Origin: Metridium senile
Lineage: Eukaryota; Cnidaria; Anthozoa; Actiniaria; Metridiidae
Direction: 5' to 3'
Assembly (NCBI GenBank): GCA_949775045.1
Contig: OX459108.1
Coordinates: 13,663,711 to 13,727,710 of the forward strand
DNA length: 64,000 nt
The notes beneath the pieces were generated by a model, which had not been told where the DNA came from, ran no database searches, and saw nothing but the letters and a program-made list of their open reading frames with translations. Positions 1-28,343 of this stretch are shown here, piece by piece; position 1 is the first letter of the stretch, and the number at the start of each line of letters is the position of its first letter. The translations under genes were made by a program, and so were the position numbers.

Positions 1-120
1 ATATTATTATTTACAATATATTTATATAATTGTCATACGTTTTTTACATGAGCCTCTGGCTCGGATGTAAGGGCGACCTTAGCTCACGTTATGACTTTAA
101 TAAATTGATTGATTGACCAA
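1..120 (+). repeat. Possible retroposon 3' tail with ATTG-type end
   Basis: The stretch ends in a short run of AATTGATTGATTGA after a moderately GC-rich segment (GCCTCTGGCTCGGATG and onward). Metazoan non-LTR retroposons and SINEs often end in such a short tandem tail. No coding capacity is visible and the element would start outside the window. The call rests on tail structure alone. Confidence 0.3.
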
Positions 121-534
121 CGCTATAAAGCAGTGTCTTACAGTCCGAAATTAACGTCTGATACCTGTGATACCAGGATAAATTATCAATACATGGATAC
201 CTATTTTAATTAAATAATACGTATATTTTACAAAGTCCCAAACATTAGTGACGTATGTATTAAGATGGTTTTGTTTCTCAATCGTTTCCCTGGACAATTA
301 TCAGACGCAGTCTGATCACTACTTTCATTTTATCTCTTTCTGTTTTCAAACGTAAATTCATTTGAAAAGTACAGGATGTTATGTCAAATCCTCCTTTTTT
401 GATCGTCACTTGAATAACGTAATGTCATCCAATAAATCGATTTTGAAAAATTTGTGAGAAGAGAAACCGGAAGAAAGTGAAGAACCTGGGGAGAGAATAC
501 CTAGTGCCAGTCCCCCTCATTCACCAGATTCAAA
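121..534. other. Upstream region of the TRPA1-like gene
   Basis: AT-rich sequence with no convincing ORF or RNA gene. It must hold the promoter and 5' UTR of the channel gene, but no clear TATA box or initiator can be picked out by eye. Confidence 0.4.
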
Positions 535-597
535 ATGGCGGAGCCGGTCGAGTTTGATGATCACATATTTATTATAAATTCGATGGCATCTAGGTAG
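535..597 (+). promoter_or_regulatory. Upstream ORF (20 codons) in the channel gene leader
   Basis: An ATG in a good context (caaaATGg) opens a 20-codon frame that ends in TAG at 595-597. The stop lies 27 bases before the main ATG at 625 and in the same frame. It both closes upstream extension of the main frame and forms a potential translation-limiting uORF. Whether the leader contains this segment depends on the unknown transcription start. Confidence 0.5.
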
Positions 598-624
598 CAG
601 AATTTGAAGTGGTCTCATTTGAAA

Positions 625-17847
<17,223 letters not shown>

Positions 17848-17854
17848 CAGTCGT

Positions 17855-18150
17855 TGCGGTCCGAACATGACCCGAATGAAGCCCGATTGCAGAAGACAGA
17901 AGGCGAAGTGTAACAGTCTTTGCCACTCGAACATGACCCGAATGCAACCTGATTGCAGAAGACAGAAGACGAAATGTAACATTCTTTGCTACACAACATG
18001 ACCCGAATGAAACCTGATGGCAGAAGACAGAAGGCGAAGTGTAACTTTCTTTGCTACATGTACACGAACATGACCCGAATGAAACCCGATGGCAGAAGAC
18101 GAAGTGTAACATTCTTTGTCACCCGAACATGAACCGAATGAATCTCGATT
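17855..18150. repeat. 3' UTR minisatellite, about 5 units of 59-72 bp
   Basis: GAACATGACCCGAATG recurs with small changes at about 17863, 17929, 17994, 18066 and 18125. Each unit also carries GCAGAAGACAGAAGGCGAAG followed by TGTAAC. The last coding codons plus stop (GAAGACGACGAGTAGCAG) align with this second part, so the coding end is effectively the first unit. Open frames on the - strand are repeat by-products. Confidence 0.75.
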
Positions 18151-18672
18151 GAAATGTATCTGCCGATTAGACGATGCGCTGTAGATAACATTCATTGGCT
18201 TACGACAACAAATTGATTAAAAGCCGATCAATGTCGACTGAAAGCTGATGAAAAACCGACTGGAATACCATTGAATCCAACTTACACCTGACTCACCAAG
18301 TCAAAATTTGATGGATTTGAGCAATGATAAAAAACGGATTTCATTCTTGACCACAACCCGACTGAAACTTTATTTATTCCGATAAAAAGCGGATCAAAAT
18401 TTTAGATCGATCGACCGAACTCCGATCAAAACCGAATCAATTCCGATCGAAATCGTTCGATCTTTTTTTCAAATGATATCCGATTAGCTACGACAGAAAC
18501 CGAATGAATAGCAATTAAATTTGGGATAAAGTTGAACACGATGCAGCTGATCCCGTTATTTATTTGATTATGATACAGTAAGAACGTTGCCCACGCAAAG
18601 TAGAGACTAGCACTGCAATAACTGACACGTGATTCTTTGTCTATTTGCTTTCAGCAGTTAAAATTTCAATTA
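18151..18672. other. Downstream flank of the channel gene, degenerate CCGATNAAA-rich sequence
   Basis: CCGATCAAAA / CCGAATGAA-like words recur irregularly up to about 18520. Part of it (about 18400-18540) is homologous to 59215-59350 in front of the small satellite. No gene is visible and no canonical polyadenylation signal stands out. Confidence 0.5.
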
Positions 18673-18880
18673 TTACAGCGCGGCGCCCAAAAGTATGACC
18701 ACATTTAATGTATTCGCATACTTCTATGTACTGGAGTTTGTACTTTAAACAGACACATTTGATGTGAAGTTGTCTGATTTTACCGAATAAGGCGTGTAAA
18801 AACTCGTTTCGCAGCATAAAGTCCGTGCATAGAAGTATGCGAATATATTAAAAGTCATACTTTTGCGCGTCGCGCTGTAA
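18673..18880. mobile_element. 208-bp MITE, TTACAGCGCG ends
   Basis: The left arm from TTACAGCGCGGCGCCCAAAA pairs with the right arm ending TTTTGCGCGTCGCGCTGTAA. The arms continue through GTATTCGCATACTTCTATG on both sides, about 60 bp per arm. The homologous segment near 59.35 kb lacks it, so it was inserted after that duplication. Confidence 0.78.
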
Positions 18881-18887
18881 CTGTATA

Positions 18888-19198
18888 CACCTATTTCAAA
18901 AAAGGTTGTCATCGCCAAAACCGATAGGCTATAGGCGATAGCTCATTCAAAGACCCAAGTGCACTATGGGTATAATCCTAAGTCGTGAATTTTTTAATCA
19001 TGCCAGCTCCACTAAACAACGATCTCCGCTGGAGAGTTAAATAGCTTGTCGAAGGACTGAAAATGTGCCCAGAAGACACAGCTTTTCTGCTTTTATGTGG
19101 ATACTTTAGATTATACCCATAGTGCACTTGGTTCTTGGAATGACCTATCGCCTATATCCGATCGCTTTTAACGATGACAACCTTTTTTGAAATAGGTG
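18888..19198. mobile_element. 311-bp MITE with CACCTATTTCAAAAAAGG ends
   Basis: The terminal repeats CACCTATTTCAAAAAAGGTT and their complement are flanked by TA on both sides. The inner arms (CAAGTGCACTATGGGTATAA and complement) also pair. It belongs to the same family as 15715-16023 by its ends, and it is absent from the homologous flank near 59.35 kb. Confidence 0.78.
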
Positions 19199-19324
19199 TA
19201 AGGAGTAAAAGTGAAAATCGAGTATTTAGAGCGATTTATGCGGTGTCACATTGCATTTCTTAGCAGTAGGGTTAACGTCTTTTCTGATGGACAATGTTAA
19301 TGACATTTGACTATATAATTTTAT

Positions 19325-19790
19325 TATATTTTTGGAAATTGTTTTTTGTGCAGCTGCACTGTAAAAATACTATTTAGAATATTGTGATATGGAAGACAAA
19401 CCTTTAACTAGATATTCCAATGCTGTAAATAATAATGATGAATATTTCTTTTAATATATGGGTAATAGATGGGCTGGTTAATGAATCAGCTAAACTGAAC
19501 TACTAAAAACATGTGTATAAGTTATATATTTTGCGTAAACTGACTTTTATTGTTGGCCTACTATGTATAAATACAGGAATTTCAAAATGGAAACCTTACC
19601 ATTGCTGAATAGGAAAGAACCAGATATTGGTTCAGAGATGTTTATACTCTCGTTAAAAACGCGGCTTTTTGTAATTTCACAACTAATTTTAGCCCGGTGC
19701 TAGCTTAACTATAATATTGGCGATGTCCTTATTTATTCAGCTGCAAAGTTATAGGTGGATGTACGGTGGCGTATTTTGTAATGGTTTTTC
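19325..19790. repeat. Left flank of large satellite, paralogous to 59390-59800
   Basis: Long shared stretches, such as CAGGAATTTCAAAATGGAAA and the segment around GATGTCCTTATTTATTCAGC, occur in both places in the same order and orientation immediately before the 31-bp repeats begin. This marks a segmental duplication. No coding potential. Confidence 0.85.
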
Positions 19791-21866
19791 TTGTAAACAC
19801 TATATGCTCACCTATACCAACACTTGTATAAACACTATGCTCACCTATACCAACACTTGTAAACACTATGCTCACCTATACCAACACTTGTAAACACTAT
19901 GATCACCTATACCAACACTTGTAAACACTATGATCACCTATACCAACACTTGTAAACACTATGCTCACCTATACCAACACTTGTTTTATATACACTATGC
20001 TCACCTATACCAACACTTGTAAACACCATGATCACCTCTACCAACACTTGTATAAACACTATGCTCACCTATACCAACACTTGTAAACACCATGATCACC
20101 TATACCAACACTTGTATAAACACTATGCTCACCTATACCAACACTTGTAAACACTATGCTCACCTATACCAACACTTGTAAACACTATGATCACCTATAC
20201 CAACACTTGTAAACACCATGATCACCTATACCAACACTTGTATAAACACTATGCTCACCTATACCAACACTTGTAAACACCATGATCACCTATACCAACA
20301 CTTGTAAACACTATGATCACCTATACCAACACTTGTAAACACTATGATCACCTATACCAACACTTGTAAACACTACGCTCACCTATACCAACACTTGTAT
20401 AAACACTATGCTCACCTATACCAACACTTGTAAACACCATGATCACCTATACCAACACTTGTAAACACTATGCTCACCTATACCAACACTTGTAAACACT
20501 ATGATCACCTATACCAACACTTGTAAACACTATGCTCACCTATACCAACACTTGTATAAACACTATGCTCACCTATACCAACACTTGTAAACACTATGCT
20601 CACCTATACCAACACTTGTAAACACTATGCTCACCTATACCAACACTTGTATAAACACTATGCTCACCTATACCAACACTTGTAAACACTATGCTCACCT
20701 ATACCAACACTTGTATAAACACTATGCTCACCTATACCAACACTTGTAAACACTACGCTCACCTATACCAACACTTGTAAACACTATATGCTCACCTATA
20801 CCAACACTTGTAAACACTATGCTCACCTATACCAACACTTGTAAACACTATGCTCACCTATACCAACACTTGTAAACACTATGCTCACCTATACCAACAC
20901 TTGTAAACACTATGATCACCTATACCAACACATGTAAACACTATATGCTCACCTATACCAACACTTATAAACACTACGCTCACCTATACCAACACTTGTA
21001 AACACTATATGCTCACCTATACCAACACTTATAAACACTACGCTCACCTATACCAACACTTGTAAACACTATATGCTCACCTATACCAACACTTGTAAAC
21101 ACTATGCTCACCTATACCAACACTTGTAAACACTATATGCTCACCTATACCAACACTTGTAAACACTATGCTCACCTATACCAACACTTGTAAACACTAT
21201 ATGCTCACCTATACCAACACTTGTAAACACTATGCTCACCTATACCAACACTTGTAAACACTATGCTCACCTATACCAACACTTGTAAACACTATGTTCA
21301 CCTATACCAACACTTGTAAACACCATGATCACCTATACCAACACTTGTAAACACTATGTTCACCTATACCAACACTTGTAAACACTATGATCACCTATAC
21401 CAACACTTGTAAACACTACGCTCACCTATACCAACACTTGTAAACACTATGCTCACCTATACCAACACTTGTAAACACTATATGCTCACCTATACCAACA
21501 CTTGTAAACACAATGCTCACCTATACCAACACTTGTAAACACTATACTCACCTATACCAACACTTGTAAACACTATGCTCACCTATACCAACACTTGTAA
21601 ACACTACGCTCACCTATACCAACACTTGTATAAACACTATGCTCACCTATACCAACACTTGTAAACACCATGATCACCTATACCAACACTTGTAAACACT
21701 ATGCTCACCTATACCAACACTTGTAAACACTATGATCACCTATACCAACACTTGTATAAACACCATGATCACCTATACCAACACTTGTAAACACTATGCT
21801 CACCTATACCAACACTTGTAAACACTATGATCACCTATACCAACACTTGTAAACACTATGATCACC
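19791..21866. repeat. 31-bp minisatellite array, left part (about 66 units)
   Basis: The unit is TTGTAAACACTATGCTCACC + TATACCAACAC. Recurrent variants are TATGATC, CATGATC, TACGCTC, TATATGCTC (+2) and TTGTATAAACAC (+2). The unit length is not a multiple of three and stops occur in all frames, so it is non-coding. The array is continuous with the part that resumes at 28507 beyond the retrotransposon. Confidence 0.97.
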
Positions 21867-22029
21867 TGTAAAGACTTAAAATGTAAACAACCAGAGAAAC
21901 TCTCTTAGCCTCTATTTAGTATATTTGAACCACAATTAAGACCGAGTGAGTTATTACAAAACAAGCGAGGTTTCTGATGGTTGCGATTCCTCCTTCGCGC
22001 AAGGCACGTCGGGAATTCTCGTTGTAACA
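21867..22029 (-). repeat. 3' LTR of the BEL/Pao element
   Basis: 163 bp from TGTAAAGACTTAAAATG to CTCGTTGTAACA, identical by eye to 28344-28506. It starts with TG and ends with CA in both orientations, as LTRs do. A G-rich stretch (GGGGCCGG on the - strand) just inside at 22030-22041 may be part of the polypurine tract. Confidence 0.95.
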
Positions 22030-22124
22030 TACCGGCCCCGAATGAGCCACTGGCTTATTCTAATTACACTTTACAACGAAACTATCTAGTACAAACAATT
22101 TAAACGTTATAACTGTCAATGTTC

Positions 22125-25100
22125 TTAATTGAGTTGTCCTTCCAGTAGACACAGTTTCCTCACATCTCTTCGTAGGGTAGTAGTGGCAGTTTTGACCAGT
22201 AGTTGTCTGACCATTCCATGCTTGTCAGGGTAAACTTCTTGGACAACGCCCTTAGGCCATTCTCCTCTTTTCACTCTGTCGTCCACGACCAGTACAAGAT
22301 TACCAACTTTGAAATTACGGTGAGGAACTGTCCACTTCTGCCTGAGTTGTAAGGTTGGCAGGTATTCACGGATCCATCTCTTCCAAAAAGCATTGGCTAT
22401 GGCTTGCGCTGCTCTCCAACGCTTGTTGTAGACGTCGTCTTTAGCTACAACATCTAGGGGTAGACTGGCATTGCTCTTTAACAGCAATATCTTGTTTGGC
22501 GTCAATGCTTCTGCATCAAAGGGGCTGTCAGAAACAGGCGTTAATGGACGGTCGTTAAGGATTCTTTCTACCTCTGCCATGAGGGTCAATAGAGTCTCGT
22601 CTGATACAATCTGTTCCTGCAGTAAGGCTCTCAGTATCTTTCTCACCGACCTGATCATGCGCTCCCACACTCCTCCTTGATGACTAGCTTCGGGTGGATT
22701 GAAGTGCCACTGGACTTCATCGCGCCGTAGACGATTACCAATCTTGTCTTGATTCAAGCGTAGCAAGGCTTCACGAAGCTCTCTCTCGGCGCCTTTAAAG
22801 TTAGTGCCATTGTCACTAAAAATTTCCTTTGGTACACCACGTCTTGCCACAAATCGTTGGTATGCGCAGATAAACGAATCACTTTCCAGGGTATGTGCAA
22901 TTTCTACGTGCACAGCTCTGACGGAAAGGCAGGTAAATAAACAGCCGTAACGCTTTACTCTACTGCGGCCTTGTTTAACACTTAGTGGACCAAAGTAGTC
23001 TACTCCAACTCTTGTAAATGGCGGTTCTGAGGGAACGAGTCTGGCTGCTGGGAGAGGTGCCATCATCTGCTTACCAGGTCTTGCGTTTCTTTTCTTACAA
23101 TCGACACAATTGCCGATTACTCTCCTAACTGCGGAGTGTCCTTGTATAATCCAATACTTTTGTCGAATTGTTGCTAACACTTGAGTAGGACCTGAATGTC
23201 CTGCAATTACATGGTAACTTCTTACCAGTAGATCTGTAATATGGTGCTTGTTGGGTATGATAATAGGATGTTTTGCATCAAACGGTAAAGATGCTTTCTC
23301 GAGTCGTCCTCCTACTCTAAGTAGCCTGTTGTGGAGAACTGGGTTAAGTTTGCGCAAGGCACTGGTTGCACTCACAGGTTTAGTGGATTGTTCATTCTTT
23401 GTCTTGAGAATGGCATACTCATCTGGAAAGGCTTTCAATTGAACGTGAATCACTATCACTGCTGTAGCTTGCGTTATCTCGTGGACAGTCAGAGGTCCTT
23501 GTGATAGAGTTCCTTTGAGCCTTTTAGGTAGATACTTGTGACACATATAAGCTTTGAAGCGGATAATCCACGCAACGGCCTTCTGTAGTCGATACCACTC
23601 CGAGTAACGATTAAACAGAGTAGTAATTTTGTCTTCTTGCTTGGATATAATATTGACTTGGACTTCTTTCTTTACTTCGGGATCATCTGCCGACAGTTCT
23701 GAGATAACATCTGGTGTTGCTGGCCAAGTACTCTCGTGAGACCAAAGGAATTCTGGTCCTCTTAGCCATCGGTTGAGTTTGTCGGGGTTACAGTCGTTGA
23801 TACCACGCGAGGCAATATCAGCTGGGTTGATTGCTGTATTTACGTAGCGCCACTGTGACGTTTGTGAACTTTCTTGGATTGCGCTGACTCTGTTTGCGAC
23901 GAATGTCTGAAAACGTCTTGACTGATTTCTTAAGTACTGTAACACAGATGTTGAGTCAGTCCAATATGTTGTACTGTCAATATGATAATCTAACGCTTGA
24001 CTGATGATACTGTTCAGCTTGGTTGCAACTACAGCTGCTGATAGCTCCAGCCTGGGAATAGTAACTGTCTTCATAGGTGCGACGCGGGATTTCCCTATAA
24101 CGAAGGAACAATGTATATTGTCTTTAGAGTCAATAAGACGTAGGTATGACACTGCACCGTATCCAGTTTGAGATGCGTCGCTAAAATGATGTAGTTGAAC
24201 TTCTCGTAGCTGCTCGAAGTCTGGTGGTTTAAAACAGCGTGGTACTGACACAGCTTGTAGCCTTGGTAGGTTGTTCAGCCATGTTTCCCATTCAATAAGC
24301 TTGGACTCTGGAACTCTTTCATCCCAGCTATAGTTCAAACTGCAAAGATTCTGTAGAAGTTGTTTGGTAGGTAGAATGATAGGTGCTACAAACCCTAACG
24401 GGTCATACATAGAGCTTACAGTAGAGAGGATACCTCTTCTAGTTGGTGCTTTTTCCTTCTCTACAGTTCTGAAATTAAAAGTGTCAGTTTGCATGTTCCA
24501 CTGTAGTCCTAGAGTAGATTGAATTAATGGTTCTTGTAGATCCAGGTCGAGCAGCGACGTTGCTCTGTCTTTCTCTGGTATTGTAGCCAATACTTGTTTA
24601 CTGTTACTGTTCCACTTCATCAAATTAAATCCTCCCTTTGAAAGAAGATCTCGTAGTTGCTTCACAAGTATGATGGCTTCATCTGTAGATGGAACAGATT
24701 TTAGGCAATCATCAACATAAAAGTTCTTGTTGACTGTTTCAATTGTTTCAGTGTCATAGTCATTCTGATTGTCGTGGGCTGTTTTACGAAGTGAGAAACT
24801 TGCACAGCTTGGGGAAGATGTAGCCCCAAAAAGGTGTACCAGCATCTGATGATCAGTTGGCTCCTTTGTTAGATCTCCGTCAGGCCACCACAAGAATCGT
24901 AATGAGTCTGTATCGTCTGGGCTCACCCGAACTTGATGAAACATTCCTTTCACATCTGAAGCTAAGGCAATGAGTTCCTGTCGGAATCGCACGAGTACTC
25001 CGACCAAGCTGTTCGTAAGGTCCGGTCCTTGCAGTAAGTTGTCATTTAAAGAAGTACCTTCATAACGAGCAGCACAGTCAAAAACAACCCTCACTTTGTT

Positions 25101-28100
25101 AGGCTTTAAAGCATGTGTAACGGGGTGGTGTGGTAGATACCATATACGGTCAAGTTTCTTGTCAGCTATCTCGTTGTCTGTTAACTCTCGAGCATGATTG
25201 TCATTAATGTAACTGTTCATAGTCTCTTTATACCTTTCTAGCAGTCGCGAGTCTCCGAGTAGGCGCCTCTTCAACGAGCGAAGTCTTCGTTCTGCAGAGA
25301 CCCGGTTGTTTGGTAGCTTCAAGTTTGCATCCTTCCATGGGAGACCAAGTTGATAGTGACCGTCGACGAGTTTGACAGTTGATTCCATCAAAAGCAATGC
25401 TTTCTTATCGTTGAGTGACATGGTAGCATTCGCATCAACTGCAGGATCGTTGAATTCGGCGGTAAACATCCTCTCCACTTGTTGGTGCAAGAGTTCGTCG
25501 TCTCGACGCAGGAAGTTCACACTCACATTGTCATCACATTCAGCTGTACCGAGAGGTCCCATCACTGTCCACCCTAGAGGTGTACGTATGGCATACGGTT
25601 GACCCCTTTTACCTCTTCGTTGTTCTAGGGCCCAGTGTGCATCAGGTATATCACTGCCGATTAAAATGGTCACTTCCTTGTCCTCCAAGCAGGATATTTC
25701 GATGCCGTTGAGGTGTGGCCACGAGGCAATGTCTTTGTCGGTTGGAATACTCTGAGATGAAATGGATAACTTGTCCACTGTCCATACATTATCAAGATCA
25801 ATAACTTCTGTTGTACAAGTTCCTTTAATCGTAAGCTTTACTTCACGTCCCGTCCGTTTAGTAGTTTGTCCATTTACCGTTGAGATAGAGAAGTCCTTCG
25901 GAGTGCTTTGCAGTCCAAGTTCATCAACCAGATGTTCAGTACAAAGTGTAACATCCGAACCTGGATCAAGAAGAGCATATGTCTCTATTTGTGCCGATCT
26001 GCCGTCGTCTGACATCACTGTAACTGGGACGGTGCGAAGACTTACTCTGGCTCTTTTGTTGGTACTGGTAGAGCCGCAATGACCGGTAGCTCCGGCCCCA
26101 TTTGCTTGACTAGGGGTAGCTTGTGGCAAGTTCCATGCATTTGTAGTAGATGTAGTAGGTTGAACATTGTTTGTAACGTCACTATACTGAACTATTGGGT
26201 GTAAAAATGTGTGATGTTTCCGACCACACCCTTGTACTCTACACGTGTTATCACTCCTACAGTTAGCTGCAAGATGATTTCGTCCAAGACAATTATGGCA
26301 CAGTCTTGCTTGCATTGTAAATTCCCTTCTTTGTTGGGGTGTCTTTTCTTTGAATTTTTCACAACGTGTCAGCTTGTGTGGACCCGAACACATTGGGCAT
26401 TTTGATGTTAAGTTTTTCGCGTCACGTGTTTGTATATCAGCTGGTGTAGACTCGAACGCATGTGTAGCTAGAGTTGTTGCCTTCGTTGTATGTCCAAAGT
26501 TGGGTTGCCTTCTGCCGAGAGTGTTCTTGTAACGGTTCAGGGGGATGTCTCTGTCAGGGGCTGAACCAACAATCATGCCGTACATAGTATTAGCAAGTGT
26601 AGCTCTTTCGTCGATGAATTTTGTTAAATGTTCAAAGTTAGGTTCTGTTCCTCGAGCAATGAGTGTTCCTGCCTTATCGGCCCATTTACCCTGTAGGTGC
26701 ACTGGTAGACGTTTAACAACTTTTACAAGATTATCCGAGCTGTTAATATCAGCTTCAAAGCCCATACTGGCTAATGTTAGCTGACAGTTCTGCATTTGTG
26801 AGGCTAACTCTGTAAGACCAGCTGCATCTGAAGACTTTAGTTGAGGACCATTCACTAGACGATTGATGTACGCATGAGCAATCACATGTTTTTGGCCATA
26901 TCGTGAGTGGAGAATTTCCTTGGCTTTCTCATACGCTTTCTCTTTGTCGTCAATAATAATACAGTTCTTAATCGCTTCACGTGCTTTTCCAGAGCATTGC
27001 TGAATTAGATATGTCAGCTTGGAGTCTGCATCAGTTAGTTGGCGTTCAATATTGATTTCAAAGTTCTTTATAAATGTCCAGTAATTGACAGGATTACCAT
27101 CAAATGTTAAGAGTTCCTTTTTAGGCATCTCAAATCCAACCCTGAGTGATGTAGCCATGAGTGACATAGCTTCTTGCTGTTGTTTTAGTAGTAACTCTAA
27201 GTCCTTTCTTTCAACCAGTTCACTGGTAGTAGACACATGAGATGATAACTTGCTTTCATTTACTATCACAGGGTCTTCTTTGAAATCTTGATTAGTATTA
27301 ACATCTGTATGAGGGGTAGAGGTCATTGGCTCTGGCTGAGGTAGCAGGTCCTTTGTCCATTTTAGCTTGAAGCATGATGGTGTCATTAATACACTCTTGA
27401 CACTGTCCTGATCGTCCTCGACCTCACACCTTGCTGATGGGATCCCTTTGTTATTAGTTGCTCTTTCAATTTCGATCTCTTTCTGTTTAATATCCTTTAG
27501 AATATTCAATTGTTCGTTTTTAATGTCAGCAATTTCACGTTGTAATTGCGTTTGTCGTACAAGACGTTTATATTCCAGTTCGAGGCGATCGACAGCTTCT
27601 GTCATGCTATCGATACTTGCTTCACTACGTGTTTCCAGCTCAATTCTAGTCGGGGATTTTGTAATTAAATCCTGTTGTTCGATGGAATGTGTTGAATGAC
27701 GTGCTGGTGAATTAAAACGATCAATCCACTGTTCGTAGTAATTGTCAAAATCCCTTTTAACACACACGAGTTGTTCGTATGCTTGTAAAGCATCACTCTT
27801 TTCATTATCATCATCCAAAATAAGAAAGTATTTTTCATGAACGTGAACACAATTTTTGTATGCGTTGTCTAGTGTTTGTTTACGAATCATTACCTGGTTG
27901 AGATTACACGGGTCGAGCATTAGAGTTTCCATTTCTCGGTAGATCCTGCTAAGATATCCTAGATGACCAGATTTAGACTTCTTAAGATAGCAAAGTTCGT
28001 CGACTTTAAGTTGTCCCAATGTCTTTTCGGTAGCGGGCGGCCGTCCCGTTGATCGTGTCACTCGTTGTGACTGACTGAAATCCACAGCATCTTTGCGGCG

Positions 28101-28109
28101 TGTAGACAT
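22125..28109 (-). CDS. BEL/Pao gag-pol polyprotein, 1994 aa, intact
   Basis: A single uninterrupted frame. The N-terminal gag part has a coiled coil (about 165-215), a DUF1759-type region (about 330-500, FDGNPVNYWTF) and CCHC-like zinc knuckles (about 570-635). Then come a retroviral-type aspartic protease (LLDPGSD, about 717), a reverse transcriptase (SDVKGMFHQV about 1052, YVDD about 1131) and an A17/RNase H-like region (HHFSDASQTGYG about 1308). The integrase has an H-H-C-C zinc site (about 1635-1673) and DDE core residues at VDYFG (about 1705), SDNG (about 1767) and PPEASHQGG (about 1805). A C-terminal DUF5641-like domain ends near 1985. The order gag-PR-RT-RH-IN in one frame is typical of BEL/Pao. 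No envelope-like frame is present. The start ATG (28107-28109) leaves a 234-base leader after the 5' LTR. Confidence 0.96.
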   Translation of the reverse strand: MSTRRKDAVDFSQSQRVTRSTGRPPATEKTLGQLKVDELCYLKKSKSGHLGYLSRIYREMETLMLDPCNLNQVMIRKQTLDNAYKNCVHVHEKYFLILDDDNEKSDALQAYEQLVCVKRDFDNYYEQWIDRFNSPARHSTHSIEQQDLITKSPTRIELETRSEASIDSMTEAVDRLELEYKRLVRQTQLQREIADIKNEQLNILKDIKQKEIEIERATNNKGIPSARCEVEDDQDSVKSVLMTPSCFKLKWTKDLLPQPEPMTSTPHTDVNTNQDFKEDPVIVNESKLSSHVSTTSELVERKDLELLLKQQQEAMSLMATSLRVGFEMPKKELLTFDGNPVNYWTFIKNFEINIERQLTDADSKLTYLIQQCSGKAREAIKNCIIIDDKEKAYEKAKEILHSRYGQKHVIAHAYINRLVNGPQLKSSDAAGLTELASQMQNCQLTLASMGFEADINSSDNLVKVVKRLPVHLQGKWADKAGTLIARGTEPNFEHLTKFIDERATLANTMYGMIVGSAPDRDIPLNRYKNTLGRRQPNFGHTTKATTLATHAFESTPADIQTRDAKNLTSKCPMCSGPHKLTRCEKFKEKTPQQRREFTMQARLCHNCLGRNHLAANCRSDNTCRVQGCGRKHHTFLHPIVQYSDVTNNVQPTTSTTNAWNLPQATPSQANGAGATGHCGSTSTNKRARVSLRTVPVTVMSDDGRSAQIETYALLDPGSDVTLCTEHLVDELGLQSTPKDFSISTVNGQTTKRTGREVKLTIKGTCTTEVIDLDNVWTVDKLSISSQSIPTDKDIASWPHLNGIEISCLEDKEVTILIGSDIPDAHWALEQRRGKRGQPYAIRTPLGWTVMGPLGTAECDDNVSVNFLRRDDELLHQQVERMFTAEFNDPAVDANATMSLNDKKALLLMESTVKLVDGHYQLGLPWKDANLKLPNNRVSAERRLRSLKRRLLGDSRLLERYKETMNSYINDNHARELTDNEIADKKLDRIWYLPHHPVTHALKPNKVRVVFDCAARYEGTSLNDNLLQGPDLTNSLVGVLVRFRQELIALASDVKGMFHQVRVSPDDTDSLRFLWWPDGDLTKEPTDHQMLVHLFGATSSPSCASFSLRKTAHDNQNDYDTETIETVNKNFYVDDCLKSVPSTDEAIILVKQLRDLLSKGGFNLMKWNSNSKQVLATIPEKDRATSLLDLDLQEPLIQSTLGLQWNMQTDTFNFRTVEKEKAPTRRGILSTVSSMYDPLGFVAPIILPTKQLLQNLCSLNYSWDERVPESKLIEWETWLNNLPRLQAVSVPRCFKPPDFEQLREVQLHHFSDASQTGYGAVSYLRLIDSKDNIHCSFVIGKSRVAPMKTVTIPRLELSAAVVATKLNSIISQALDYHIDSTTYWTDSTSVLQYLRNQSRRFQTFVANRVSAIQESSQTSQWRYVNTAINPADIASRGINDCNPDKLNRWLRGPEFLWSHESTWPATPDVISELSADDPEVKKEVQVNIISKQEDKITTLFNRYSEWYRLQKAVAWIIRFKAYMCHKYLPKRLKGTLSQGPLTVHEITQATAVIVIHVQLKAFPDEYAILKTKNEQSTKPVSATSALRKLNPVLHNRLLRVGGRLEKASLPFDAKHPIIIPNKHHITDLLVRSYHVIAGHSGPTQVLATIRQKYWIIQGHSAVRRVIGNCVDCKKRNARPGKQMMAPLPAARLVPSEPPFTRVGVDYFGPLSVKQGRSRVKRYGCLFTCLSVRAVHVEIAHTLESDSFICAYQRFVARRGVPKEIFSDNGTNFKGAERELREALLRLNQDKIGNRLRRDEVQWHFNPPEASHQGGVWERMIRSVRKILRALLQEQIVSDETLLTLMAEVERILNDRPLTPVSDSPFDAEALTPNKILLLKSNASLPLDVVAKDDVYNKRWRAAQAIANAFWKRWIREYLPTLQLRQKWTVPHRNFKVGNLVLVVDDRVKRGEWPKGVVQEVYPDKHGMVRQLLVKTATTTLRRDVRKLCLLEGQLN

Positions 28110-28343
28110 GATTTTCTTTCACAAGCACTGTTCAATTTGATCCAGTGTAAGAATAAAGGCCTTGGGTACTCACAAGAAGAAGTCGTTCGTAGTCATAAGC
28201 AATTTTAAAACGTTGCAGAATCGTCGAGCTGGTCAAAGTTGGCGGCGAAGATGACAAACGTGTGTAAATAAACACACGTGGCGAGACAAGATGTTGACTG
28301 TAAATGACTCTAAATCACTGTAGAATCTCATCAGAAACTTGAA

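Noticed and set aside
22471..27699. Short + strand frames inside the retrotransposon
   Set aside because: Antisense shadows of the intact gag-pol frame.
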